DNA from: an uncultured Bacteroidales bacterium
Lineage (GTDB): Bacteria > Bacteroidota > Bacteroidia > Bacteroidales > F082
Length of the DNA: 64,000 nucleotides
Direction of reading: 5' to 3'
Assembly (NCBI GenBank): GCA_900318465.1
Contig: ONKQ01000002.1
Location: 1-64,000, forward strand
In this document: one piece after another, positions 33,513 to 43,138 of the stretch
How positions within the stretch are numbered: position 1 is the stretch's first letter
How the letters are laid out: each line of letters begins with the position of its first letter
Made by a program: the position numbers and the translations under genes
The notes under the pieces: model-generated
The model's input: only the letters and a program-made list of their open reading frames with translations
Database searches by the model: none
What the model was told of the DNA's origin: nothing

Positions 33513-35786
33513 ATGTCCGAACTCCCCGAACTATTCTCCGACCTTGCCCTGATTCTCGTCACGGCGGGTGTTACTACAGTGCTTTTCAAATGGTTGAAGC
33601 AGCCCTTGGTGTTGGGCTATATCATCGCTGGCCTGCTCATCGGGCCTTATTTCCCGTGGTTTCCTATCGTCCGCGACCACGAAAGTGTGGAGATTTGGAG
33701 CGAAATCGGCATGGTGTTCCTGCTGTTTGCCATCGGATTGGAGTTCAGTTTCAAGAAATTGAAGAAACAGGCTGGCACTGTGGGCATTACCGCACTTACG
33801 GAATTGGTTTCCATGTGCTTCATCGGCTATTTGTTGGGCAAGGTCATGGGTTGGTCGCAGATGGACAGCATTTTCTTGGGTGCCATGCTTTCCATGTCGT
33901 CGACGACCATCATCGCCAAGGCTTTCGAGGACTTGAAGATGAAAGGGGAGAAGTTCACGGGCAGTGTCATTGGTGTTTTGGTGGTTGAGGACTTGGCCGC
34001 CATTCTCATGATGGTCATACTTTCCACCATGTCGGTGAGTGCGGCATTGGATGGCAAAGAGTTGATGATGAGCGTGTTGAAACTTGTTTTCTTCCTATTG
34101 GTTTGGTATGTGGGCGGTGTGTTTCTCATCCCCACCATCCTGAAATGGGCACGCAAGTTCATGTCGGAGGAAACGCTGACGGTGTTCTCTGTGGGCCTGT
34201 GCTTCTTCATGGTTTGGTTGGCCAACAAAGCTGGTTTCTCGTCGGCCTTGGGCGCCTTCATCATGGGTTCCATCTTAGCAGAAACGCTTGAGGCAGAGAT
34301 GATTCACAAACTCACTACACCCATCAAGAACCTGTTCGGTGCGGTGTTTTTCGTTTCGGTCGGTATGATGGTCAACCCGCAGGTTTTAGTCGATTTTTGG
34401 TGGCAGATTTTGGTCATTACCATCGTGGTGGTAGTGCTGAAATCGGTGAGTTCGGGCGTGGGCATGTTGCTTGCGGGTGACAATCTCCACAATTCAGTGC
34501 GGGCTGGCATGTGTTTCGGGCAAATCGGCGAGTTTTCGTTCATCATCGCCACGGTGGGCATGAGTTTCGGCGTCATCGATGATTTCCTTTATCCCATCAT
34601 CGTTTCGGTGTCCATCATCACCACCTTCCTCACACCTTATATGATTAAGGCCGGCGAGCCGATGTTCCATTGGATTGAACGGAAAGTGCCCGAAAGTTGG
34701 ACGAGTTTCTTCGCGAACAAGGAAAAAAGCATCAAGGAAAAGAGCGGCAACACCGTTACGATGCGTACTTTTGTCTTGAACCAACTTAAAACTGCCATAC
34801 TTTACGCGGCCATTCTCCTTGCCCTGACTTTGGTGTTTTTCTCTGTTTATACCCCGATAGAAAACCATCAGATTCGTCCATACTTAGATATTATCGCGTT
34901 GGCAATCAGTCTGTTGATTACTTCACCTTTCCTTTGGGCCTTGGGCTTCAAGCACGACTTGGATGCCGAAACCGAGAAGATGGTCAAGACGAACAAGGCC
35001 AACCGCCGGATGGTGTGGATTTTGTATGCCGTGCGTTTCGTCGCCACATGGTTCATCACCTCTTATATCTTCAGGCATTTCCTCGACGACGACTTTTGGA
35101 GGACCATCAACGTGCAAATGGATGATGTCATCATGGCCATTGTAGCGTCGTTGGCTTTCCTGTTGTTGCTCAGGGGATTAAGCCCGGCAATGAAGTGGTA
35201 TGAACGCATCGAGAGACGTTTCCTCGAAAACATGAACAAGCGCGAGTCGATGAACTCGTTTATAGTCCCAGAGGTGCTTCAAGAGAATTTCGCCCTGGCG
35301 AAAATGCCTTTGAGTCCCCAAAGCCACTATGCAGGCCTTCGCATCCGCGACTGCGATTTCCGCAGCAGCTATAATGCAAGCGTGGTGAGCGTTGATCGTG
35401 CCGACGAGATTATCGACCTGCCAAAGAAGGATTTGATGCTGTTTCCTTCGGACGAAATCACCTTCATCGGCACCGAGGAGCAATTGGCTCGACTGAAGCC
35501 TTTGGTGGAGGTGGAGGACGATGTACTCATCAAGGAACGACCTCACAGCAACGTTGATATTCACAAGATTGTGTTGGACGAAGGCAATCGCTTCGTTGGT
35601 GTTACCCTGCGTGAATCGGATTTCCGCAATGCTTACACTGCGATGGTGATTGCCATCGAGCGCGACGATAACTTCATGCTGAACCCCGATGCCTCGACCC
35701 TTTTCCAAAAAGGCGACACGGTTTGGTATGTGGCCTCCGAGGAGAAGGCGCAGGAGTTGGTCAGATGCATGATGGCCAAACAATAA
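33513..35786 (+). CDS. CPA2-family cation:proton antiporter with RCK_C domains (paralogue 1)
   Basis: A 757-residue inner-membrane protein. The membrane part of about 12-13 helices contains VLGYIIAGLLIGPYFPWFP, FLLFAIGLEFSFKKL, the paired-acid region VLVVEDLAAILMM and SSALGAFIMGSILAETLEAE, all typical of KefB/KefC-type exchangers. The soluble end holds two TrkA_C-like blocks (LRIRDCDFRSSYNASVVSV and TLRESDFRNAYTAMVIAIE) that may bind nucleotides. The start at 33513 follows a -7 element TAAATTTG at 33485-33492; the longer frame from 33411 crosses that promoter. It is the first of two tandem paralogues. Confidence 0.88.
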   Translation: MSELPELFSDLALILVTAGVTTVLFKWLKQPLVLGYIIAGLLIGPYFPWFPIVRDHESVEIWSEIGMVFLLFAIGLEFSFKKLKKQAGTVGITALTELVSMCFIGYLLGKVMGWSQMDSIFLGAMLSMSSTTIIAKAFEDLKMKGEKFTGSVIGVLVVEDLAAILMMVILSTMSVSAALDGKELMMSVLKLVFFLLVWYVGGVFLIPTILKWARKFMSEETLTVFSVGLCFFMVWLANKAGFSSALGAFIMGSILAETLEAEMIHKLTTPIKNLFGAVFFVSVGMMVNPQVLVDFWWQILVITIVVVVLKSVSSGVGMLLAGDNLHNSVRAGMCFGQIGEFSFIIATVGMSFGVIDDFLYPIIVSVSIITTFLTPYMIKAGEPMFHWIERKVPESWTSFFANKEKSIKEKSGNTVTMRTFVLNQLKTAILYAAILLALTLVFFSVYTPIENHQIRPYLDIIALAISLLITSPFLWALGFKHDLDAETEKMVKTNKANRRMVWILYAVRFVATWFITSYIFRHFLDDDFWRTINVQMDDVIMAIVASLAFLLLLRGLSPAMKWYERIERRFLENMNKRESMNSFIVPEVLQENFALAKMPLSPQSHYAGLRIRDCDFRSSYNASVVSVDRADEIIDLPKKDLMLFPSDEITFIGTEEQLARLKPLVEVEDDVLIKERPHSNVDIHKIVLDEGNRFVGVTLRESDFRNAYTAMVIAIERDDNFMLNPDASTLFQKGDTVWYVASEEKAQELVRCMMAKQ

Positions 35787-35798
35787 TTCGCAAAAGCG

Positions 35799-35830
35799 TT
35801 TGGTTTTTGTTGGTTTAGTTTGTAATTTTG
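35799..35830 (+). promoter_or_regulatory. Promoter of the second antiporter gene
   Basis: TTTG at 35799-35802, a 20-base gap, then TAATTTTG at 35823-35830. It lies 26 bases before the ATG, giving the second paralogue its own promoter. Confidence 0.7.
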
Positions 35831-35855
35831 CAAACCAATAAGCAACCCACATTTT

Positions 35856-38147
35856 ATGGAAAACCTACCTGCATTATTTTCCGACCTTGCCCTGATATTA
35901 GTCACTGCGGGTCTTACTACCGTCATTTTCAAATGGTTAAAACAGCCTGTCGTGTTGGGCTACATCATCGCGGGCTTCCTCATCGGGCCGAATTTCGATT
36001 GGTTTCCTGTCATCAAGGACCACACGAGCGTGGAAACATGGAGCGAAATCGGCATGGTGTTCATGCTATTCGGCATAGGTTTGGAATTTAGTTTCAAGAA
36101 GTTGAAGAAAGTGGGCGGCACGGTCGGTATTACTGCGCTTACTGAATTGGTGACGATGTGCGTGGTCGGATTTTTGCTCGGCAAGGCTTTGGGTTGGACG
36201 CAAATGGACTGCATTTTCCTCGGCGCGATGCTCTCGATTTCTTCGACAACGATTATCGCTAAAGCCTTCGACGACATGAAGTTGAACCGCGAGAAGTTCA
36301 GTGGCAATGTCATTGGTGAATTGGTGGTGGAAGACCTTGAGGCTGTCTTGCTGATGGTGATTCTCTCGACTTTGGCAGTCAGCAAGAGTTTCGATGGTAT
36401 GCAGTTGGTTTCCAGTATGTTGAAATTAGGATTCTTCCTGTTGGTTTGGTTCGTGGGCGGCATTTTTTTGGTTCCAACCGTATTGCGTTGGGCCAGAAAA
36501 TTCATGTCGGAGGAAACGCTGACGGTGTTTTCAGTAGGATTGTGCTTTATGATGGTCGTGTTGGCCAACTTAGCGGGCTTTTCATCGGCTTTGGGTGCCT
36601 TCATCATGGGTTCCATTTTAGCCGAAACGCTTGAGGCTGAGGCGATTCACAAACTGACCACTCCCATCAAAAACCTGTTTGGTGCCATCTTTTTCGTGTC
36701 GGTCGGTATGATGGTCGACCCGCAGATTTTGGTCAATTATTGGTGGCAGATTCTCATTGTGACCTTGGTGTTGCTCATTTTCAAGCCGTTGAGCAACGTC
36801 ATCGGTCGTTTGATAGCGGGTTTGGGCTTGAAACAAGCCATGCAAGGTGGTTTCTGTTTCAGCCAAATCGGTGAGTTTTCGTTCATAATCGCCACTTTAG
36901 GCCTCAATTACGGCGTCATCGACGAGTTCCTTTACCCCATCATCGTTTCGGTGTCCATCATCACCACTTTCATCACGCCTTACGCCATCAAATCAGCTGT
37001 GCCGAGTTACCAATGGGTGACGAAGCATTTTCCTGAAGGTTGGCTTAACCGCTTGGAAAACAGTGATTCAGGTATCAAGGTGAAGAGCGGCAAGAAGGTC
37101 AACATGGGCAGTTTCCTGGCGCGGCAATTCAAGAACATCATCATTTATTTGGCCATCATCATTGCGGTGATTTTGATTGGATTTTTCGCCAGTTCGTTCA
37201 TTATGAAATATGTGCCACGACCATGGAGTTCGGCCATTGGCACTGCCTTGAGTCTGGTTTTGGTTTCGCCGTTCCTTTGGGCAATGGGTTTCAAGCACAC
37301 CTTGGCCGATACAACCCATAAGTTGATGGAAGTCAGCAAGTTCAACAAGTCGTTGATTCGCTTTGTCTTTGTGTTGCGGTTTGTGATTGTGGCGGTTATT
37401 TCCTACAGCGTGATTCAACATTTCCTAAACAATTTGTTCTGGGAAAGACTAAATGTCGGAAGTCCGTGGTATCATTGGATAAACATCGGTTTTGCGCTGG
37501 TTTTCACTGTGTTGCTGCGTGTATTGAGTCCTGCCATGAAATTCTATAAACACATTGAAGATCGTTTTCTCGACAACCTCAACAAGCGGCAGCAGATGCA
37601 GGTGTTTTCCATCCCTGAGATTTTACAGGAAAACTGCCATTTGCAGAAGATGACGCTTAGCCCCGACAGCGATTATTCTGGTAAGTTGATCAAGGATACC
37701 GATTTCCGCGACAACTACAACGTGAGCGTGGTGAGTGTGGAGCGTGGCAAACAACTTTTCGAGTTGCCGAAGTCTGATTTTCAACTGTTTCCGTATGACA
37801 AGATTACGTTTGTGGGACACGAGGACCATTTGCGGCTGCTGTTGTCGAAGGTGGAGGTTTTTGACGAGCAACTGATTCAGGAACACGAAGATAGCGAGGT
37901 TGATTTGTATAAGGTTGAAGTGCGTCCCCAAAGTCCATACGTCGGTGTGGCCTTGATGGATTCAGGCTTGGCCGAAAAACTTGATGCTATGGTCATCGCC
38001 ATCGAGCGCGACGGGCATTTCATCCTTAACCCATCGGCGCGTATTACCTTCCAACCCGCTGATTTGGTGTGGTTTGTGGCACAAAAAGACAAAGCCGAAT
38101 TCCTGATGAACTACAATCCCGACACAATTCCCAACACTCAACCTTAA
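35856..38147 (+). CDS. CPA2-family cation:proton antiporter with RCK_C domains (paralogue 2)
   Basis: A 763-residue protein closely similar to its neighbour throughout, e.g. VLGYIIAGFLIGPNFDWFP, FMLFGIGLEFSFKKL and SSALGAFIMGSILAETLEAE. A clear difference is ELVVEDLEAVLLM, with a Glu where the first copy has Ala. The C-terminal RCK_C-like blocks are also kept (LIKDTDFRDNYNVSVVSVE). The pair arose by tandem duplication; the ions carried (K+ or Na+) cannot be told. Its TAA stop directly touches a CAACTTTCAACTCTC repeat. Confidence 0.88.
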   Translation: MENLPALFSDLALILVTAGLTTVIFKWLKQPVVLGYIIAGFLIGPNFDWFPVIKDHTSVETWSEIGMVFMLFGIGLEFSFKKLKKVGGTVGITALTELVTMCVVGFLLGKALGWTQMDCIFLGAMLSISSTTIIAKAFDDMKLNREKFSGNVIGELVVEDLEAVLLMVILSTLAVSKSFDGMQLVSSMLKLGFFLLVWFVGGIFLVPTVLRWARKFMSEETLTVFSVGLCFMMVVLANLAGFSSALGAFIMGSILAETLEAEAIHKLTTPIKNLFGAIFFVSVGMMVDPQILVNYWWQILIVTLVLLIFKPLSNVIGRLIAGLGLKQAMQGGFCFSQIGEFSFIIATLGLNYGVIDEFLYPIIVSVSIITTFITPYAIKSAVPSYQWVTKHFPEGWLNRLENSDSGIKVKSGKKVNMGSFLARQFKNIIIYLAIIIAVILIGFFASSFIMKYVPRPWSSAIGTALSLVLVSPFLWAMGFKHTLADTTHKLMEVSKFNKSLIRFVFVLRFVIVAVISYSVIQHFLNNLFWERLNVGSPWYHWINIGFALVFTVLLRVLSPAMKFYKHIEDRFLDNLNKRQQMQVFSIPEILQENCHLQKMTLSPDSDYSGKLIKDTDFRDNYNVSVVSVERGKQLFELPKSDFQLFPYDKITFVGHEDHLRLLLSKVEVFDEQLIQEHEDSEVDLYKVEVRPQSPYVGVALMDSGLAEKLDAMVIAIERDGHFILNPSARITFQPADLVWFVAQKDKAEFLMNYNPDTIPNTQP

Positions 38148-38179
38148 ACTTTCAACTTTCAACTCTCAACTCTCAACTA
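38146..38179 (-). repeat. Tandem repeat AACTTTCAACTCTC
   Basis: Five units of the reverse-complement form of the repeat at 15255-15294. It starts at the antiporter stop codon and ends three bases before the topB ATG, filling almost the whole gap. Confidence 0.8.
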
Positions 38180-38182
38180 AAA

Positions 38183-40186
38183 ATGATAGTCTGTATCGCC
38201 GAAAAGCCAAGCGTCGCTCGCGACATCGCCAAAGTGCTGGGAGCCAACACTTCACGCGAGGGCTATATGGAAGGCAACGGCTATCAAGTGACGTGGACTT
38301 TTGGCCATCTTTGCACGCTGAAAGAGCCTCACGACTACACTGAACAATGGAAGGCTTGGGCACTGAGCCGCCTGCCGATGATTCCGCAACGCTTTGGCAT
38401 TAAGTTGATTGCGGACAAAGGCGTTGAGAAACAGTTCAAGACCATCGAATCTTTGTTCCAGAAAGCCGATGAAATCGTGAACTGCGGCGATGCTGGTCAG
38501 GAGGGCGAACTCATCCAGCGTTGGGTGATGCAGAAGGCCGCCGTGAAGTGCCCCGTGAAACGCCTTTGGATTTCCTCTTTGACCGAAGAATCCATCCGCG
38601 AAGGCTTCAAGAATTTGAAAGACCAATCTGATTATCAGTCGCTTTACGAAGCTGGACTTAGTCGTGCCATCGGCGACTGGCTCTTGGGTATGAACGCTAC
38701 GCGGCTTTACACCTTGAAATACGGCCAAAACCGACAAGTGTTGTCCATCGGACGAGTGCAAACGCCCACTTTGGCACTGATTGTCAACCGTTACCACGAA
38801 ATCGTAAACTTCAAGCCGGAGGCCTATTGGGTGCTTTCAACCATCTATCGCGACACGACTTTCACCGCCACCAAAGGCAAATACGGTTCCGTTGAGGACG
38901 GCCAAAAGGATTTGCAAAGCATTGAAGGAAAAGAGTTTACCGTGACCGACATTTCGACCAAGAAAGGTACTGAAGCCCCGCCGAGGCTCTACGATTTGAC
39001 CTCTTTGCAGGTGGAATGTAATAAAAAATACAACCTTTCCGCCGACCAAACCTTGCAGACCATACAAAGCCTATACGAGAAGAAATACACCACCTATCCG
39101 CGTGTGGACACTACCTATCTGAGCGACGACATTTATCCAAAATGCCCTGACATTTTGGCCAAATTGACTAATTACGCCGACTTGACTTCACCTTTGGCAG
39201 GCAAGAAACTGCCCAAAAGCAAGAAGGTGTTCGACAACAGCAAAGTCACCGACCACCACGCCATCATCCCGACGGGTGTGGTGCCACAAGGCTTGTCGTT
39301 TGCTGAGGAGAAGGTATATGATGAAGTCTGTCGTCATTTCATCGCCGTGTTCTATCCTGATTGTCAGTTTGCTACAACCACGGTATTGGGCAAAGTGGAG
39401 GAGGTGGAGTTCAAGACATCGGGCAAGCAGATTTTGGTGCCGGGATGGCGTGAGGTCATCAAACCGATGAAGCAAGAAGAGGAGAAGAAAGAAGGGCAGG
39501 AGGACGAGGAGAAGACTTTGCCCATTTTTGCCAAAGGCGAGCACGGACCGCATCAGCCGCAATTGGCCGAAAAATGGACTTCGCCACCGAAACCTTACAC
39601 CGAAGCCACTTTGCTCCGCACGATGGAAACCGCTGGCAAACTCGTTGACGATGAATCCCTCCGCGAGGTGATGAAAGAGAACGGCATCGGGCGACCCTCA
39701 ACGAGAGCGGCCATCATCGAAACGCTGTTCAAGCGCAACTATATCAAGAAGATACGCAAAAGCCTCGAACCCACTCCCACTGGCATCGAACTTATTGGAC
39801 TCATTCGTGAAGACCTCCTGAAAAGTGCCGAACTGACAGGCATTTGGGAAAAGAAACTCCGTGAAATAGAACAACATAAATACGAAGCCCGACAGTTTTT
39901 GGACGAACTAAAGCAAATGGTCACCGAAATTGTCACGACCGTGATGATGGACAATAGCAACCGTCGCGTGGCTGCCGTGGTGGAGGAGAAACCCAAGAAG
40001 GCAGCATCCAAGAAATCCGCGACACCCAAGCCAAAAAAGCCCAAAACAACTTCAGCCGAACCCAATTCCGATGCCATCATCGGGCAGGTGTGTCCGCTGT
40101 GCGGAAAAGGTCATGTCATCAAAGGAAAGACGGCCTACGGTTGCTCCGAGTGGCGGAATGGGTGCGGGTGGCGGCAGGGGTTTTAG
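38183..40186 (+). CDS. topB: DNA topoisomerase III (type IA)
   Basis: A 667-residue enzyme that relaxes and decatenates DNA. The TOPRIM domain begins MIVCIAEKPSVARDIAKVLG and contains NCGDAGQEGELI (metal-binding acids). The active-site Tyr lies in YTTYPRVDTTYLSDDIY; GLSRAIGDWLLGMNATRLY and ENGIGRPSTRAAIIETL are other family motifs. A Lys/Pro-rich linker leads to a C-terminal zinc-ribbon with CPLCGKG and CSEWRNGCGW. The start at 38183 is chosen because the longer frame from 38069 reads through the intergenic repeat. It lacks a proper terminator; the palindrome at 40244-40278 may serve. Confidence 0.95.
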   Translation: MIVCIAEKPSVARDIAKVLGANTSREGYMEGNGYQVTWTFGHLCTLKEPHDYTEQWKAWALSRLPMIPQRFGIKLIADKGVEKQFKTIESLFQKADEIVNCGDAGQEGELIQRWVMQKAAVKCPVKRLWISSLTEESIREGFKNLKDQSDYQSLYEAGLSRAIGDWLLGMNATRLYTLKYGQNRQVLSIGRVQTPTLALIVNRYHEIVNFKPEAYWVLSTIYRDTTFTATKGKYGSVEDGQKDLQSIEGKEFTVTDISTKKGTEAPPRLYDLTSLQVECNKKYNLSADQTLQTIQSLYEKKYTTYPRVDTTYLSDDIYPKCPDILAKLTNYADLTSPLAGKKLPKSKKVFDNSKVTDHHAIIPTGVVPQGLSFAEEKVYDEVCRHFIAVFYPDCQFATTTVLGKVEEVEFKTSGKQILVPGWREVIKPMKQEEEKKEGQEDEEKTLPIFAKGEHGPHQPQLAEKWTSPPKPYTEATLLRTMETAGKLVDDESLREVMKENGIGRPSTRAAIIETLFKRNYIKKIRKSLEPTPTGIELIGLIREDLLKSAELTGIWEKKLREIEQHKYEARQFLDELKQMVTEIVTTVMMDNSNRRVAAVVEEKPKKAASKKSATPKPKKPKTTSAEPNSDAIIGQVCPLCGKGHVIKGKTAYGCSEWRNGCGWRQGF

Positions 40187-40243
40187 TTCCAAGACCCCAT
40201 TTTTACCAAAATTTGCTTTTCCCAAATAAAAATGCAGATAATT

Positions 40244-40278
40244 ATACTTTTTCTCTGTTTTTTTTCAAGAAAAAGTAT
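40244..40278. repeat. Perfect A/T-rich palindrome before an ATPase gene
   Basis: ATACTTTTTCT (40244-40254) and AGAAAAAGTAT (40268-40278) are exact reverse complements with a 13-base loop. Outer sequences AAATAAA and TTTATTT extend the symmetry. It may be the topB terminator or a binding site for the ATPase gene that starts at 40326. Confidence 0.55.
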
Positions 40279-40296
40279 GTTTATTTGCAATTTTTG

Positions 40297-40304
40297 TATT
40301 TTTG
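40297..40304 (+). promoter_or_regulatory. -7 promoter element of the ATPase gene at 40326
   Basis: TATTTTTG matches TAnnTTTG and lies 22 bases before the ATG. A TATG at 40276-40279 stands at the -33 distance, a weak match. Confidence 0.4.
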
Positions 40305-40325
40305 TGCCAGCTAAGAATATGAATA

Positions 40326-41771
40326 ATGGAACAGAGAAAAATAATCGGGCGTGAAAAGGAGATGGCAGAGTTGCAAAGATGCTTGGAATCCGACCGTTCG
40401 GAATTGGTCATTGTTTATGGCAGAAGGCGTGTAGGCAAGACTTTTCTTGTGGATGAATTCTTTGGCGAGAAGTTTGATTTCACCTATGTCGGCGGACACA
40501 ATCTATCAGGACGCCAACAACTGCGCAATTTCACCAAGGCTTTGGCCGAAGCCAAAAACGAGCGTGTCAGAAGTGATGAGGTCAAAGACTGGTTTGATGC
40601 CTTTGACATGCTTGAGGAACATCTTGCCGGTTTGCCTTCTGACAGGAAAAAGGTTGTGTTCATCGATGAGATGCCGTGGATTGACACGCCAAAGTCAAGT
40701 TTCGTGCAGGCATTTGAGAATTTCTGGAACGGCTGGGCTGCTCGCCGTCGTGATATATTGTTCATTGCCAGCGGTTCGGCCACGTCTTGGATGGTTGACA
40801 AACTTGTTGAGAACCAAGGAGGACTTCATGCCCGAATCACGAGCCATGTTTATTTGAAGCCTTTCACGCTAAATGAAACAGAGCAGTATCTCAAAAGCAT
40901 GAATTGCCCGTGGGACAGGTTCCAGACATTGCAGTGCTACATGTTTTTTGGTGGCATTCCTTTCTACCTAAGTCTGATTGACCCAAATCAGAGCCTCGCG
41001 CAGAATGTGGATCGGCTTTGCTTCGCCCGCAATGGCGAACTTCGTCTTGAGTTTGACGAATTGTATAGCGCGCTGTTTGCCCATGCCGACAATTATATTG
41101 CCATTGCGAAACTTTTGTCCGAACATCGCAATGGTATGACTTTTAGTGATTTGGCTAAAAAGTCAGGAATAGACGGCATTCGGTTGACAAAGATTCTTGA
41201 AAATTTGGAACGTTGCGACTTCGTGATGCGTTTCCGTTACTATGGGAAAAAAAGCCAAGACCGCATCTATAGACTTACGGATTTTTACACCTTGTTCTAT
41301 TACAAATATATAGAGCCGAATAAGGACTCGTATGATGAGCAATGGTGGAGCCACCACCTTGATTCACGAAGTGTGGAAGTATGGCAAGGACTGACTTTTG
41401 AACTTTTGTGTCTCATGCATACACGTCAGATTCGGGAAGCATTGGGCATAGGTGGGGTGGCAACAGAGGTGTCGGCATGGTTTGACAAGGCTGAAAAGAA
41501 AGAGGGTGAACATGGCTCACAGATAGACTTGATTATCGAAAGGGCCGACAGAATCATACATCTTTGTGAAATGAAATTCAGCAAGGTGCCTTTCCGCATC
41601 AATTCCGACTATGAGTTGAAACTGAGAGACCGTATGGGGCTGTTCCGCGAGAAAACCAGAAGCACCAAAACCTTGGTAAACACTTTTGTAACCACTTTTG
41701 GCGTTGCCGACGGCAAACATTCAAGCATCGTGAATAGCGAGGTGACGATGGACGAGTTGTTTAAACCTTGA
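40326..41771 (+). CDS. AAA ATPase with DUF234/PD-(D/E)XK-like C-terminus
   Basis: A 481-residue cytosolic protein. IIGREKEMAELQRCL leads to Walker A GRRRVGKT (about residues 32-39); Walker B is VVFIDEMPW (near 115), and FIASGSATSWM resembles sensor 1. A winged-helix-like stretch (MTFSDLAKKSGIDGIRLTKI) follows, then a DUF234-type C-terminal domain with GSQIDLIIERADRIIHLCEMKFS, where Asp, Glu and Lys fit a PD-(D/E)XK core. Members are frequent accessory genes in Bacteroidota and archaea with no settled role. It has no iterons upstream, unlike the genes at 25895 and 48167, but has a perfect palindrome. Confidence 0.83.
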   Translation: MEQRKIIGREKEMAELQRCLESDRSELVIVYGRRRVGKTFLVDEFFGEKFDFTYVGGHNLSGRQQLRNFTKALAEAKNERVRSDEVKDWFDAFDMLEEHLAGLPSDRKKVVFIDEMPWIDTPKSSFVQAFENFWNGWAARRRDILFIASGSATSWMVDKLVENQGGLHARITSHVYLKPFTLNETEQYLKSMNCPWDRFQTLQCYMFFGGIPFYLSLIDPNQSLAQNVDRLCFARNGELRLEFDELYSALFAHADNYIAIAKLLSEHRNGMTFSDLAKKSGIDGIRLTKILENLERCDFVMRFRYYGKKSQDRIYRLTDFYTLFYYKYIEPNKDSYDEQWWSHHLDSRSVEVWQGLTFELLCLMHTRQIREALGIGGVATEVSAWFDKAEKKEGEHGSQIDLIIERADRIIHLCEMKFSKVPFRINSDYELKLRDRMGLFREKTRSTKTLVNTFVTTFGVADGKHSSIVNSEVTMDELFKP

Positions 41772-41775
41772 TGTA

Positions 41776-42969
41776 TTATTCAATCTCCAACGTCTTCCTG
41801 CAAATCTCAATCTCTTCGGGGTCGCCGGTGTATTTGCCGTGGTCGTCGCTGAGTTTGACCACCTTTTTCCAGTTGCGTTTCTCGGTAATTTTGGCTGCAG
41901 TCAGTTTCACGACGATGTTCATCGGTTTCACGTTGTCGATATCGCAGGTGAGGTGGGTGCCGATACCGTAGGAGTCTTGCATCCGCCCATTCACGGCCTC
42001 GTGGATAGCGATGGCCTCGCTGACATTCAGGCCGTTACTGAAAATGATGGACTTCTGCTCCGGGTTGATGCCGAGTTCCTTGTATTTCGCGATGATTTCC
42101 TCCAAAGCCTCAATGTTATCGCCGCTATCGACGCGCAAGCCGTCAAACAATTTGGCGTGTAATGTGGTGAAATTCTGGAAGAAAGCTTTGCGCGTGTAGG
42201 TGTCGTAGAGGAATACGCCGAGGCTACCAGCATACACCTCCTGCCAATAGTCCATGGCGAGGTAGTTGGCTTCATTGTAGCCGTAAAGCGAGCAGGTCTC
42301 AATGAACTGGTGGCTCATGGTGCCGATGGGGGTGAGGTCGTATTTCATGGCCAACAGGACATTACTTGTGCCCACGAAACAAGTTTTGGTAAACTGTTTT
42401 TGCGCCTCGATAAACGATTGTATCACCCTGTCCTGATGCTCAAAGGAGAAACGGCGGCGCGTACCGAAGTCACTGAACTTCACGCCATTACCGATTAATC
42501 GGATGCCCTTGTCGTAGGATTTCTTGTATTCCTTTTCGGCATCGTAATGCTCAAATTCGCCTTTCAGTTCGTGCATCAGTTCTGAAACGGTTGCCAAGAT
42601 GGGCATCTCCCAAAAAACGGTGCGCCATAGCAAGCCTGTGACGGTGATATGCAAGTGACCCTCAGCGTCTTGGCTCACTTCGACCTCGTTGGGGCGCATG
42701 TGGAAGCCTCTCAAAAAGGTGAAGAACCATAGCGGGAAATAATAGCATTTCCGTTTCATGAAATGCACTTCATCATCGGTGATTTTGAGGTTGCCGTAAA
42801 GGTCGAATTGCTCCCGCAACTTTTCGGCGAAACCTTCGGGATAGACCGTGTTGTTGCGGTCGACGAAGGTGTATTGTCCAATGGCGCGTGGGAACTTTTG
42901 CAGGTAGGCATAGCACACGCTGAAGGTGTATAGGTCGTTGTCTAACAGGCTGTTGATGATTTGTCTCAT
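41776..42969 (-). CDS. pncB: Nicotinate phosphoribosyltransferase
   Basis: A 397-residue cytosolic enzyme that makes nicotinate mononucleotide from nicotinate and PRPP in NAD salvage. MRQIINSLLDNDLYTFSVCY at the N-terminus, KFSDFGTRRRFSFEHQDRVI (substrate and phosphate site, near residue 185), FVGTSNVLLAMKYDL, GLRVDSGDN and the C-terminal VKLSDDHGKYTGDPEE are family hallmarks. Length is normal. It is convergent with the ATPase gene at 40326, with only four bases between the stops. Confidence 0.95.
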   Translation of the reverse strand: MRQIINSLLDNDLYTFSVCYAYLQKFPRAIGQYTFVDRNNTVYPEGFAEKLREQFDLYGNLKITDDEVHFMKRKCYYFPLWFFTFLRGFHMRPNEVEVSQDAEGHLHITVTGLLWRTVFWEMPILATVSELMHELKGEFEHYDAEKEYKKSYDKGIRLIGNGVKFSDFGTRRRFSFEHQDRVIQSFIEAQKQFTKTCFVGTSNVLLAMKYDLTPIGTMSHQFIETCSLYGYNEANYLAMDYWQEVYAGSLGVFLYDTYTRKAFFQNFTTLHAKLFDGLRVDSGDNIEALEEIIAKYKELGINPEQKSIIFSNGLNVSEAIAIHEAVNGRMQDSYGIGTHLTCDIDNVKPMNIVVKLTAAKITEKRNWKKVVKLSDDHGKYTGDPEEIEICRKTLEIE

Positions 42970-42985
42970 GGTGGTTTGTTTTTGG

Positions 42986-43016
42986 GCTGTTAGCTGTTAG
43001 CAATTAGCTGTTAGCT
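42986..43016 (-). repeat. Tandem repeat GCTGTTAGCTATTAGC type, block A
   Basis: GCTGTTA-GCTGTTA-GCAATTA-GCTGTTA-GCT, seven-base units, 17 bases upstream of pncB. A sister block lies at 43116-43138 on the other side of the same gap. Confidence 0.75.
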
Positions 43017-43115
43017 TGCTTTAACTGAGCTTTTAGCCGATTCTGTTAATGTAATGTTTCAATTAGTTTGTTTAACATGGCTTTTATATCATTAATCTCT
43101 TTGTTGAGTTGTTGA

Positions 43116-43138
43116 AATAGCTAATAGCTAAAAGCCAA
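43116..43138 (-). repeat. Tandem repeat GCTATTAGCTATT type, block B
   Basis: AATAGCTAATAGCTAAAAGCC directly next to the stop codon (43139-43141) of the leftward DUF47 gene. The units are the reverse complement of block A, so the two could pair in a transcript. Confidence 0.7.

Noticed and set aside
38069-38182. N-terminal extension of topB
   Set aside because: It reads across the antiporter end and the CAACTTTCAACTCTC repeat; topoisomerase III proteins start at MIVCIAEKPS.
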